DNA of 64,000 nt from Tenrec ecaudatus (lineage: Eukaryota > Chordata > Mammalia > Afrosoricida > Tenrecidae). Positions 26,715 to 36,870 of this stretch are shown one piece after another. The notes under the pieces were generated by a model. The model was given only the letters and a program-made list of their open reading frames with translations, did not search any database and was not told the DNA's origin. The translations under genes and the position numbers were made by a program. The stretch spans positions 146,422,721 to 146,486,720 of the forward strand of contig NC_134530.1 of NCBI RefSeq assembly GCF_050624435.1. Direction: 5' to 3'. How positions within the stretch are numbered: the first letter of the stretch is position 1; each line of letters opens with the position of its first letter.

Positions 26715-27465
26715 GGGTGCCATGGAGCCGCCGGCTGTGACCCCCAGCGGCCCTGCGCACAACAGAAGGGAGCACTGCCCAGTCCTGCATCAGCCTCACA
26801 GTGCGCCTGCGCCCATGGTTACAGTCATTGTGTCAATCCACCTTGTTGAGGCCCTTCCTCTTTGCTTTGTCCCCCTGCTTTACCAAGTGGCTACATGTTA
26901 CCCACTAACATGCTGTTACAGTGGTTGCCAACATGGAACCAACTAACCACAAGGTTCACAGTTCAAAACCACCAGCAGCTCTGTGGGAGAACGACGGGGC
27001 TTTCAACTCCCATCAACAAGTACAGCCTCAGAAACCCACAGGGACAGTTATGCTGTCCTAAGGGTCTCTATGAGTCGGCATTGACTCCATGGTAGCGAGT
27101 TTGGGTGTTTGGGTTTGGTTCAAGCATGCTGTCCTTCTCCAGGGACTGGTCTCTCCTGACAACCTGTCTAAAGGGGATAAGATCAAGTCTTGCTGTCCTT
27201 GCCTCTAAGGAGCTCTCTGGCCATGCTCCTTCCAAGACAGATTGGTTTGTCCCTTTGGCAGTCCCTGGTACTGACACTTCTTTTCCAGCACAATTCAGAT
27301 GGAGCGATTGTGCTGCAGTCTTTCTTATTCAGTATCCAACTTTCACACACAGATGAGGTGGTTGACAGTACCATGGCTTGGATCAGGTGCACCTTAGTCC
27401 TCAAAGTAAACTCCCTGCTTTTAACCCTCTAGAGAGGTCTTGTGCAGCAGATTTGCCCAATGCCA
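26715..27465 (-). mobile_element. RTE-type LINE 3' region, antisense, split by an AfroSINE
   Basis: The right part of the + strand is the reverse of the RTE ORF2 end: 'catgctgtccttctccaggg', 'cttccaagacagattggttt', 'ccatggcttggatcaggtgc', 'gcagcagatttgcccaatgc'. The left part is the 3' terminus. On the - strand, short stretches of translated similarity to the reverse-transcriptase C-terminal region remain (e.g. VCESWILNKK), but frameshifts and stops break the frame. An AfroSINE (26888-27124) interrupts it. Confidence 0.8.
26888..27124 (+). repeat. AfroSINE nested inside an RTE element
   Basis: A complete-looking SINE ('cacagttcaaaaccaccagc', 'gtgggagaacgacggggctt', 'ctatgagtcggcattgactc') with a GTTTGG-rich tail. 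RTE sequence stops at '..tttaccaag' and resumes at 'catgctgtcc', so the SINE landed within the LINE. Confidence 0.85.
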
Positions 27466-27517
27466 ATGACAGGCGCATTGACTGACGACTTACTCAACCT
27501 TATAAGCCAAGAACCCA

Positions 27518-27650
27518 ACCAGTTGCTGTGGAGTCCACTCCACCTCCCGGAGACCCCATGTACGGCAAGGGCTACTTTGGGGGAAGTAGACTGGGAGGTC
27601 TTTCTTCCAAGGAGCCCTGGGTAGACTTGACCTACGAACCGCATTCTCAG
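27518..27650 (-). repeat. AfroSINE-related copy (second subfamily)
   Basis: Begins 'agttgctgtggagtccactc'. The variant middle 'gaagtagactgggaggtctt' and 'gagccctgggtagacttgac' marks a subfamily different from the main one. Confidence 0.65.
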
Positions 27651-27964
27651 TCAAGCACATTCATTGCTTTCCCAGCCCTGCGACACCCTATACACAGAAA
27701 CGATTGTCATTTCCCCTAGGCATTCTGGAAACCAGTCTCTGCTGACAGGGAGTTCTAACATCACATTTGTCTGCTCATGTTCTTGCTCAAAGAATCCTGG
27801 TGACAAAGCCTCAACTGAAAGGTGATGGGAGACACGGCCCGGGTGCCGTGTGTCAGTAGAGTTTGGTGGCAACATCAGGAAGGTCATGCTTGTTTTTGGT
27901 CTCCCATGCTGGCTGTTATCTATTAGAGACAAGTTACCTATTACTTAGCTGCTATAGTTAAGGT

Positions 27965-28142
27965 GCCCACTTGGTAATGGAACAGTGAGTTCAGCATTGA
28001 GCTGTAAACTGAAAGGTTGGGAGTTCAAACCCACCAGCTTCTCCAAGGGAGAAATAGGTTGTCTACTCCTGTAAAGACTGACAGCCTCAGAGACCCGATG
28101 GAATAGTTCTGACTCTGTCCTACAGGGTCACTCCTGATGGCG
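27965..28142 (+). repeat. AfroSINE copy
   Basis: 'gggagttcaaacccaccagc', 'ggttgtctactcctgtaaag', 'tctgtcctacagggtcactc'. Confidence 0.85.
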
Positions 28143-28355
28143 GTGCATGGGCTCCACTGGAAATGGCACAGTGCCTGGCTTTAGAAAACAGAAATTTATT
28201 TTCCCCTCGTTTAGGAGAAGGCTCTCTCTGTCTATTCTACGGGAAGGTCCTTATTTCTTTAAATATGATTGATTTTGTTAGTGTTGAGAATCTACACAGC
28301 AATTCAGCAGTTTCTGCATGTGTGGTTCAGTGATGTAGATTACATGCCTCTAGTC

Positions 28356-28545
28356 CAGCGGTTCTCACCTATGGGTCACGACCCCTTTGGGAGTCAAACA
28401 ACCCTTTCGCAGGGATCACCCAATTCATAACAGTAGCAAAATGACAGTGATGAAGTAACAATGACAATAATTTTATGGTTGGGGTCACCACCACACGAGG
28501 AGCTGTGTGAAAGGGTCGCGGCATTAGGAAGGCTGAGAACAACTG
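28356..28545 (+). mobile_element. Short hAT element, SPIN-like (copy 1)
   Basis: 190 bp with ends CAGCGGTTCTCAC and GCTGAGAACAACTG (imperfect terminal inverted repeats). Flanks are CTCTAGTC (28348-28355) and CTCTTGTT (28546-28553), an 8-bp target duplication matching at 6 of 8 positions and close to the hAT preference nTCTAGAn. The inside, 'gggtcacgacccctttggga' and 'aagggtcgcggcattaggaa', matches nonautonomous SPIN-like elements known from tenrec and other tetrapods. It has no coding capacity. Confidence 0.85.
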
Positions 28546-28677
28546 CTCTTGTTCGACAGCCAGTCTCCTCCTCCCTTTCAGAGTTGTTTCCCTCTGTTAA
28601 CAGGAGTCCACGGCTCCTGGAGGGCCCTATCTCTAGTCCAGTTCTAGTTACTGTTGCCAATTTGAGCCCATATTTTC

Positions 28678-28885
28678 AAAAAACTCACTGCCACTGAGTC
28701 AATGCCAACTCATAGTGAGCGACCCTGTAGGACAGGGTAGAACTGCCCCTGTGGAGTTTCTGAGAGCGTAACTCTTTCTGGGAGTAGAAAGTCTCATCTT
28801 TTTCCTGCGGAGCTGCTAGTGGTTTTAAACTGCTGACCTTGTGGTTAGCAGCCCAACACATACCCATGAAACCACCAGGGCTCCT
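28678..28885 (-). repeat. AfroSINE copy
   Basis: Full-length on the - strand: 'gccactgagtcaatgccaac', 'ctgtaggacagggtagaact', 'gcagcccaacacatacccat', ending 'accaccagggctcc'. Confidence 0.92.
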
Positions 28886-30031
28886 CTCTAGCTAATGCTT
28901 GAAAGAGCAGAAGGGTCAAGGCCGATGCGCTGCACTAGTTTAGAGAAACTATTGTTTGACTCTAAGAGACCTCAGGGTTCTTCCTTGTTTTCATCCTCCT
29001 GGATGATCACGTGTCTGTATCTGCCCCCATCTGCTTGCTTGTTTGCAAAATCTGTTCTTTTCTATGGCAAAAGAGATGGATCCAAGACGTGCCCTATACT
29101 CGTGCTGCCTCCTTATCAAAACACAGAACCCCCGCCCCCCTGCCCCGGTGGGATTATAACCGCAGGCTCGGGGTTAGGATCTGTAACCCACGCCTGTGGA
29201 GGGGCACCAGTGAGCCCGTCACACTGAGGCTAACGAAACGCGCTCATGACGTCCGTCGGAAGGCTGCTTTAGCCATTCGAAGGAAGAGCGAGGAGGGCGG
29301 ATATGCTGGGCAGATGGTTTGCTGGCAACAGATGACAGGGAAAGTGGACGACTCAACTCCTACGCACTCTCGGCCCTCTGTACGGAGAAGTTTCTTTTTT
29401 GCCTGGGACAGAGGCGATTGAGAAGGATTCAGAGCCCAGGTGGGAGGGCAGAGCAGGTAAGTCCTCTGCGGCCCTCAGGGGGTTCCCAGGCCCAAAGAGA
29501 TCCCCGTCCCCCGGGAAGAGCTCCGTCCCAGGAGTGCACCGATGGGCTTGCCCACGCACACCCCCAGACCCTCCGGAAGCCACAGGGCTGCCAAGAAACG
29601 GCCACGGCGCTGCGAGGACAACTGCCATGGGCATTTGGAGGGGGGATAGGGCAGCGAAGAAGCTGCAGCCCAACAGGCGTGGTGCCCACCAAGCGCTGGC
29701 AGAATTCAAGAGCTGATGATTAAGTGGACAGCTTGGGGACACTTGGAAAATAAGCAGCATCCGTTCACGAAGCACAAACCTCGGCCAGTTAACCTCATTT
29801 CCTGTTCTAGAGGGTTAACTGGCTGCAGCCCTACCGCGGCAGGTTTTCAGTCCCTCCCCAAGCCAGAGGGATGCAGTGTGGGTAACGGACTGATTAGTGG
29901 CGATTGAACGACCATCTTCAGCCTTCCGGCTTTGCCCAGAGATCCTCCGGCAGAGGAAGGCCATGGTGATCATGTTACCTTGGCCTCCTTTCATGAAAGA
30001 ATCATGAGTCAGACAAAGAGTTGGTCTACAG

Positions 30032-30202
30032 CAGTGTTTCCCAGGGCCGCCAGATGGATTGGGGGGCCGGTGAGAGTTTCCAAAAACAGATAATTAACAT
30101 TGTCCTGGATTTGGGGCGACCGTATTGCCAGGAGGGTGCTGAGCAGGTTTTTTTCTTTCTTTCTGAAAAGGGGATGGAGACCAAATAAATTTGGGAGCTA
30201 TG
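30032..30202 (+). mobile_element. Short hAT element of a second family
   Basis: 171 bp with ends CAGTGTTTCCCAG and TTTGGGAGCTATG (imperfect inverted). Flanks are GTCTACAG (30024-30031) and GTCTAAAG (30203-30210), an 8-bp target duplication matching at 7 of 8. The internal sequence differs from the SPIN-like copies. Nonautonomous. Confidence 0.7.
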
Positions 30203-30254
30203 GTCTAAAGTTCAGTCCCCGGTTAGGTCTGCATTCTAGAGGTTTCCAGGTACA

Positions 30255-30450
30255 GGAACCCTGACGGTGCAGCAGTGTCACCTGGAGCTGCTAGCCACCG
30301 GTTCCCAGTTTGAAACCAGCAGCCGCTCCAAGGGAGAAAGATGAGGCTTTCTACTCCCGTTGAGTGACACTCTTGGAAACCCACAGGGACAGTTCTACTC
30401 TCTCCTACAGGGTCGCTATGGCAGTGAGTTTGGGTTTTGTTTTTTTTTTA
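30255..30450 (+). repeat. AfroSINE copy
   Basis: 'caggaaccctgacggtgcag', 'gggagaaagatgaggctttc', 'cctacagggtcgctatggca', then a GT/T-rich tail and a G-run (30456-30483). Confidence 0.9.
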
Positions 30451-30579
30451 ATAATGCCGGGGGGGGGGGCGGGGAGGGGGCGGGTCACTGCAGCACAGCT
30501 TCATGACAAAGGGGATGGAGTTAGGCTCCAGTTTGAACCCTGGCACCATACTTCTTACTAACTAGTTATATGACAGATG

Positions 30580-30900
30580 GCTCCCTGGTAGAGTTCTCAC
30601 CTTATATGTGGAGACCCATTTTCAAGTACCAGCTAGTTCACCTCATGCCCTGCCGCCACCCATCTGCCCATAGAGGCTTGCCTGCTGCTATCCTGCTGGA
30701 TGGGATTCAGTGAGCCTCCAGACCAAGACAAACTGGTAGGAAAAGCCGGAGGATCTACTTCTGAAAATCAAGTTCACAACGGTCTGGCGCATATCCTTGC
30801 ATGAGGATGATGCAGCACCAGGCAAGCCTTTCATCCCATGTGCCTGGAGTTGCCATGAGCCAACAGCAGTTGCACGATTTGGTGCAAGGTGCTTAACCTG
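30580..30900 (+). mobile_element. RTE-derived fragment
   Basis: 'agcctccagaccaagacaaa' and 'ggatctacttctgaaaatca' match the RTE 5' leader block also seen at 4.3 and 18.8 kb. The right half is RTE-3'-like but diverged. Confidence 0.45.
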
Positions 30901-30984
30901 AGCCTCCAACGTTGACGAGATGGGTGTTCTACACCTAACGTACAGAGCTGGTGTGATTGCTAATGAGAACACCAACACCAACCT

Positions 30985-31090
30985 CCCTGCCGGCGAGTCA
31001 ACGCCAACCCATACTGACCATTTAGGACGGGGTAGAACTGGCCCTGTGCATTTCCGAGGCTGGAACTCTCTGTGGGACTAGATAGAGTCC
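30985..31090 (-). repeat. Truncated AfroSINE
   Basis: Tail half only ('gcgagtcaacgccaacccat', 'gtagaactggccctgtgc'). A full copy abuts on its right. Confidence 0.75.
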
Positions 31091-31095
31091 CCCGC

Positions 31096-31266
31096 CCAGC
31101 TCAGTGCCTTTGCGTCCATGCTGACTCCCATAGGGACCTCCTGGGGGTTTCTGAGACTGTAACTGTTAACAGGACTAAAAATCCCCGTCTTTCTTCTGTG
31201 GAGCAGCTGGTGGTTTCAAACCTGCAGATTGCAGCCCAATACATAACCACCACACTGCCAGGGCTC
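31096..31266 (-). repeat. AfroSINE copy
   Basis: 'ctgagactgtaactgttaac', 'gtggtttcaaacctgcagat', ending 'actgccagggctcc'. It adjoins a truncated copy in the same orientation. Confidence 0.85.
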
Positions 31267-31814
31267 CTTGCAAAAGCAGCACTGGATTCAGTGGGTGGGC
31301 AGCTTCAAATGCTGCTCTAGAAGTAGCCAGTGTGGTGGAGTCCTAGCTTTGCTCTAGGACAGAAGGTGCCCCCCACCAGTGCAGTATAAATTCTCCAGAG
31401 GAGTTTCCATCTTCTTACAGACCTGTCCCCCCCACCCCCACTCCAACTACACTTGACCCTTGAACAACATGGGTTTGCTGTGCATGTGTCCACTTAGGTG
31501 GGGATCTTAAAAGAAACCCTGAGTAACACTGATCATCTGCAGGCTTGTAGTTCAATCCTCTGCTACATTGTGACATCTCATCGTTCTCTGCACTTTCCCT
31601 CCCTTTGAGGGCGATATCGCAAACCTTGAACGACACCTTGGAACCCATAGGAGGTGCCACTAGAGATGCTGGACATTCTCCCAAGAAGCATGAAAAGCCA
31701 GGCCATTCCAAGAGAAAGGTGAATCCCTCGATACGTTCCATAGATGGAGGTCCACCGCCGAGGCTGCCTTCCATTTCAAGATATATAAACTGATCGACAT
31801 TGCAAACAAAACTG

Positions 31815-31928
31815 AACTCAAACGCACTGCCATCGAGTCGATGCCAACTTCCAGCGACCCTGCAGCACAGGGTAGAGCTGCCCCTGTGAGTTTCTGAGAC
31901 TGTCACTTTTTTTCAGGAGTAGAAATAA
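31815..31928 (-). repeat. Truncated AfroSINE
   Basis: Tail half ('gccatcgagtcgatgccaac', 'cagcacagggtagagctgcc'). It is followed by an A/C-rich junction and then a full copy. Confidence 0.8.
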
Positions 31929-31947
31929 ACAAACAAAACCCCCCATA

Positions 31948-32142
31948 AACTCGCTTCCTTTGCATCTGCCCTGTCAGAGCGCTGACTCTCATAGTGATCT
32001 CCTGTGTGCTTCTGACACTGGAACGACTCACGGGAGTAGAAAGCCCATCTTTCTCCCCAGAGCAGCTTGTGGTTTCAAACTGCGGATCTTGCATATAGCA
32101 GTCCACTGCATCCATCACCACTGTGTGACCAGGGTTCCTGGC
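31948..32142 (-). repeat. AfroSINE copy
   Basis: 'ggagtagaaagcccatcttt', 'gtggtttcaaactgcggatc', ending 'accagggttcc'. Same truncated-plus-full arrangement as at 31.0 kb. Confidence 0.85.
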
Positions 32143-32514
32143 AAATCCAGCAAAGGACTCTTGCTGGGAAAAAAAAAAAAAAGCAAAGCAACTCATCCAG
32201 TCAGATGAAGCCGGTGGCAGATCCGCTCAGGTCACAGGCAAGGGTCTCAAACAGCCTTACCATCAGATAGAGATCACTGTCACCTTGATGATGCTGGATT
32301 GAACTTGATACTTGGTCAGTTGATGTCCCTCTTGACCCAACCTGAAATTGTTTTAGAGGCAAGGATTTCTTGCTTGTTCCATGACCAGAATTTCTTCCCT
32401 GGCTTTTAAAATACTGATGGTGGTCTTTTCTTTCTAACTCGTGATTTGCAATTTTATCTTTGTGTTACCACTATTTTATCCTTACCACTTTATTTTGCTT
32501 TTAAAAAATTTTTT

Positions 32515-32860
32515 GTTGGGTTTCCCAGTTTGTGAAGCACAGCAGGAGTAGATGCATTGAGATAAGAACTGATGCAGGGTTTATAGGGAAGATAGGGGTG
32601 GGGGTGGGAAGTCGGGAGGGTGGGGGGCTTGGGGAGCAACAATGTATGTGGGAGGGGGAGGGAGCACTGGAACTGATGGTGATTACATACTCATTTTAAA
32701 AGTGATTTATCCATGAAAAAATGAAGAAAATGTTCTAAAATTGTGGTAATGACTGTACAAATCTTCTTGACATGATTGAACTATTGAGTTTTATGATATG
32801 TGGATTGTGTGCCAATACAGCTTGTAAAAAAATGTATTCTTGAGAGTCCTCAAGCTCACA
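32515..32860 (+). repeat. Unclassified A-tailed repeat
   Basis: G-rich left part, AT-rich right part ending 'gccaatacagcttgtaaaaa', like the 3' end of a retroelement with an AATACA signal. I recognise it only vaguely from afrotherian sequence. Confidence 0.35.
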
Positions 32861-33227
32861 AAACATTCGAGGGTTAAAAAAAAAAAAAGGAAAGGAAACT
32901 GGTCACTGCAGGTACACCAGTAGGCATGAAGACCTCACAATTTTAATCTCCTATTGAAAATGCAACTTTCATGTGGGTGTAACATACAAAACACAGAACC
33001 TATGAAATATGTGCTAAGCAACTATTCGTCTTAGTAGTGTGGCTTCTGATCAATATGAGGTTATGAGTAGCAAAGTTTTGGGGGAGTTAAAAGTTATACA
33101 CAGAATTTTCACTGCTCACGGGCAGGGAGGCACCTCCCTCCCTGAATTGTTCAAGAGGCAACTGTAGTCACAGTTAATGAGTCAGAATAGGGGATCGCAC
33201 TCCATCTGGGCCAGTGATATCCTTTCA

Positions 33228-34060
33228 GAAGTTTTTTTGGATAGCTTTATTGAGGTATATTCAAATATCATCTACTTAAAGTGCACAAGTCAATGTTTTT
33301 TAGTATGTTTGCATAGTTGTGAACTATCATCTGGTTTGAGAACCATCATCTAGTTGCAGAATGTTTTCATCATCCTCCAAAGACTCAGCACCCCTTCCCC
33401 TAGCAAACACTGGTACACTGTCTGCAGGTGTATCTGTTTGGGATGGATACATTTTTTCCATTCTCAGAATTACATTATAGCTATACATGGCTTAAGGCAG
33501 GGTTGACGTTTCACAAGGCTGTCTTTCTATCCCTTAGCGGGGAACATTGGCCCATTCAAAAAAGTTTCTTTTGTTTAAATATAAGTGAATTATACAATCT
33601 GTGATTTCTCATGTCTGGCTTCTTCCATTTGGTGTGTAATTTCTTTTGAAATCCATCAATGCTGTAGCATGCAACAGTGCCGTCCCATTCTTTAGCGGAA
33701 TAATATTCCACACACCACACACTGCTTATTCATTCAATGGACAGATATTGGGCCATTTTGACGTTTTGGCTATGATGTATTATGCTGCTATGAAAATCTT
33801 TGTGTGAATATTTTGTGTGTGTGTGTGAATATGTTTTAATTGCTTGTGAGTACAGACCAACAAGTCATAGGATAAATCTACGGTTAACGTGTAGAGGAAA
33901 TACCAAATCCTTTCCCAAAGCAGCTGTACCATTTGACAATCTCACCAGCAACGAATGAGGATTCTAAGTCCCCACATCTTCACTAACACTTGTTATTGCT
34001 CTTTTTTTTTCCATGTGTGAAGTGGTATCTCGTAGTGGTTTTGACATATATTTCCCTAAT
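33228..34060 (-). mobile_element. L1 3' region, antisense
   Basis: The + strand is the reverse of an old L1 3'UTR and ORF2 end: 'gctttattgaggtatattca', 'catgtctggcttcttccatt', 'ggaataatattccacacacc', 'ttgacaatctcaccagcaac', 'gtgaagtggtatctcgtagt'. It is broken by stops and indels and ends at an AfroSINE. Confidence 0.85.
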
Positions 34061-34276
34061 GAGTCCCTGGGTGACAGACATGGCTGAGTGTAGGGCTATT
34101 AGCAGTTTCAGACCACCCAGAGGTACCGTGGAAGACAGGCTTGATGATCTGCTTCCGAAAGGTCACAGCCTTGGCCTCCTCATGGAGACAGTTCTACTCA
34201 GCAACATGGTGTGGGTTTGCCGAGAGTCAGATTCAACTTGATGGAAATTGGTTTGGGTCTATCTTAAAAAAAAAAA
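34061..34276 (+). repeat. AfroSINE-related copy (second subfamily) with A-tail
   Basis: 'gagtccctgggtgacagaca', 'ccacccagaggtaccgtgga', 'gatctgcttccgaaaggtca', ending with an 11-A tail at 34266-34276. Inserted in the L1 on its left. Confidence 0.8.
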
Positions 34277-35200
34277 TGCTGTTCTGTGATGCTTACCTTC
34301 CTGACATGATCACTGAAGACAAAATGGGTGCATAAGTAAATGGGGTGAAGAAAGCTGATGGTGCCTGGCTCTTACAGGATATAGTGTCTGGGGTATTAAC
34401 GGCTTAAAGTAAAACAAACAGCCATCTAGCAGAGAAGCAACCAAACCCACATGGAAGAAGCACCCCAGCCTGTGTGATCATGAGGTTTCGATGGGTTCAG
34501 GTATCAGGCATCAGAAGACCCCAAACAAACAATCATATCGATGTGAATGAGGTGGGGCGGAGTGGAGACCCAAAACCCATCTGCAGACAATTGGACATCC
34601 CCTCACAGAAGGGTCACAAGGAATGGACGAGCCAGCCAGCGTGCAGTATAGCACTGACGAAACACACACCATTCCTCTAGTTCTTTAATGCTCTCCCCAC
34701 CCCACTGTCATGACCCCAGTTCTATCTTACAAATCCGGTTCAACCAGAGCATGTACACTGGTAAGAGCTCTCAACACATGGAATCCAGGACAGATAAACC
34801 CCTCAGAACCAATAATGAGAGTAGCAATACCATGATGTTAGGGAGAATGTGGGGAGAAACTGGGGAGAGAGGGGGAACTAATCACAATGATTGATGTATA
34901 ACCAACCCCCACTCCAAGGGGGCCGAACAACAGAAACTTAGTTGAAGGCGGACAGCGGACAGTATAAGATACAATAATAATAATAATAATAATAATTTGT
35001 AATTTATCAGGGGTCACGAGGGTGGGAAGGTAGGGGAGGGAGGGTAAAAAGAGGAGCTGATACCAAGGGCTCAAGTAGAAAGAAAATGTTTTGAAAAGGA
35101 TGATGGCAACCTATATACAAATGTGCTTCACACGTGGATGGATGGATTGTGGTAAGAGCTGTAGGAGCCCCCAATAAAATGACTTATTCTTAAAAAATGA
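34277..35200 (+). mobile_element. Noncoding retroelement 'R' (tenrec-type), copy 1
   Basis: The same sequence order as 53295-54420: 'aagaaagctgatggtgcctg', 'cacatggaagaagcacccca', 'gtgtgatcatgaggtttcga', 'tagcactgacgaaacacaca', 'caacagaaacttagttgaag', and a 3' end with AATAAA at 35173-35178 plus an A-rich tail. No open frame. It behaves like the 3' part of a LINE or a large SINE; I recall it from tenrec genomic sequence but cannot name it. An (AAT)n tract lies inside at 34973-34996. Confidence 0.6.
34973..34996 (+). repeat. (AAT)n microsatellite
   Basis: Eight AAT/ATA units inside retroelement R copy 1. Confidence 0.9.
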
Positions 35201-35451
35201 TGCCCAGTATTGCTTTTCTTCCCTGAATTAGTTTTGCCCTTGAGACCATTTCAAGGTCTTCCAGAGAAGTTGCCATCGCGGTAATAAAGCTTGGGAAGTT
35301 GGCAGCCACGTTTGCCAGTCTGGACATGGCAGATGCGGTTTGTAAGGAAGAAGGCTGTCGGGGGAAGGCGGGAGTGATGGAGTTTGCGTCCCTGCTTAGT
35401 TTGCATCGAGGACTAGCGTTAGCCTTGCCTTGCCCGTGGGTTTAAGGAGCC

Positions 35452-35630
35452 AGGCTGGTGGAGGGGGCTACATGGTGGGCTGCTCGTCACAAGGTCGCCA
35501 GTTGGAACCCGGCAGGCGCTCCTTGAGAGAAAACCGAAGCGTTCCGCTCCTCTGAAGACTTCTGGCTCGGAAAACCACATGCGGTTCTCTCTGCCTTCTA
35601 GGGCTGCTCGTGGGTGGAGTGGACTGGGTG
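35452..35630 (+). repeat. AfroSINE copy
   Basis: 'gctacatggtgggctgctcg', 'ctccttgagagaaaaccgaa', 'ctcctctgaagacttctggc'. GC-rich variant. Confidence 0.7.
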
Positions 35631-36149
35631 ACCAGGAGTGCCTATGACTACCTTGTCCAGTCCTTCCTTAGATTCTGCACACCAGCAAAGCACCGTTTTT
35701 ATTTACTGTTCTCCCATGATCATGGTGACGGTAATAATGGGTGTTTAAGCAAGTTCTTCAAATTTCTGAATGACAGAGTGATTGCGAATTGAGGTCTTTG
35801 GGAGTCAACAGATTTTAACTGACTGCAATTACGGGCTGAAACCAGCCTGATTAATTTTAACTAAGATAAATGACAGACACCGGCATTTTGAATCCAGTAA
35901 TCAATGCCTTGTGTAGCTGATGGGAGAGACCGGGCTGACAAGCAGCCCACGTTACAAATCACAGGAGGGATTGAACTCGAATACTCCCACCAGTGTCTAT
36001 GGACACACACAAAAAATCTAATGTCATCTTCGGTTAGGTTAATGCAGTATAGAGGCCCCCAAAAGGGAGTGGACAGTGGTTGCTTATACTCTGTCCTTTG
36101 ATTCAGACTATTTCAAGCTGCTGTGCCAATTTCAAGGCACTGTGTGTTC

Positions 36150-36290
36150 TATTGGCACTAGACAGCTAGCCTTAAGGTTGGTAGGTCAAACCCACCAGCC
36201 ACTGCATAGGAGAAAAATGAGGCAATGATAAACCCTATTTAGGGTCCCCTGATTCAGAATGAATTCAATGGCAGTGGGTTTGCTTTGGTT
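36150..36290 (+). repeat. AfroSINE copy, partial
   Basis: 'gttggtaggtcaaacccacc', 'caatggcagtgggtttgctt'. Middle shortened. Confidence 0.7.
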
Positions 36291-36674
36291 CTCTTCTGTA
36301 GGGCACTGGTAAACGGGATCAAGTCCAGAGTTGGAAGGCCAGTCTGGGAGATTACCTGGTAATGTTTTCATAAGAAACATTCAAAGGAGTGGGAATGTTT
36401 GACCCAAAGACGAAGAGATAGGGCATGGAGGACGGAAGGGGGTAAGGCACTGAGTCAGAGGCAGAAGTGCAGGCTGGTCTGCTTACTTTGCTCTCCTCTG
36501 TCCCTTCTACCCGGATCCTCGGGGAGTGGGGGCAGTGTGGGTTGGGTCTGGGAGAGAATGGCCACCTTCCAATATCTGAAATTCCTGCCAGTAGAAGAAG
36601 GCTCTGCGGGAGTCTATTGGAGCACACCTCCTCCTTTCTCTTCCGGCTGCCACTTCCGGTACCACTGGCATTGT

Positions 36675-36870
36675 GGTTGGAAGTTGTGGACTTTGGGAGT
36701 TAGACTGCCTGGGTCAAGTCAAGACCCAATCCTTTGGATGCTACCAGGGCACTTCTCTGTCCTCAGGTGCCTTTGACTGATCTACTTCATGGGCTTCTTG
36801 TGAAAGATTCAATGAATTACTCTTTGTAGAAGCTCCCGAGGCTGGCACCCAGCACGAGCTTGATGAGTGT
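36675..36870 (+). repeat. MIR-like relic
   Basis: 'gggagttagactgcctgggt' and the later 'aatgaattactctttgtaga' follow the MIR order. Confidence 0.45.

Larger units (their letters stand above)
31448..33166. mobile_element. TcMar-type DNA transposon remnant (with later insertions)
   Basis: The left end TACACTTGACCCTTGAACAA and the right end TTGTTCAAGAGGCAACTGTA (33147-33166) are inverted copies with three differences, bounded by TA on both sides as in Tc1/mariner-Tigger elements. The interior just inside the right end ('gttaaaagttatacacag') fits a widespread mammalian element. The middle (about 31800-32860) is filled by AfroSINEs and an unclassified A-tailed repeat. It is noncoding. Confidence 0.6.
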
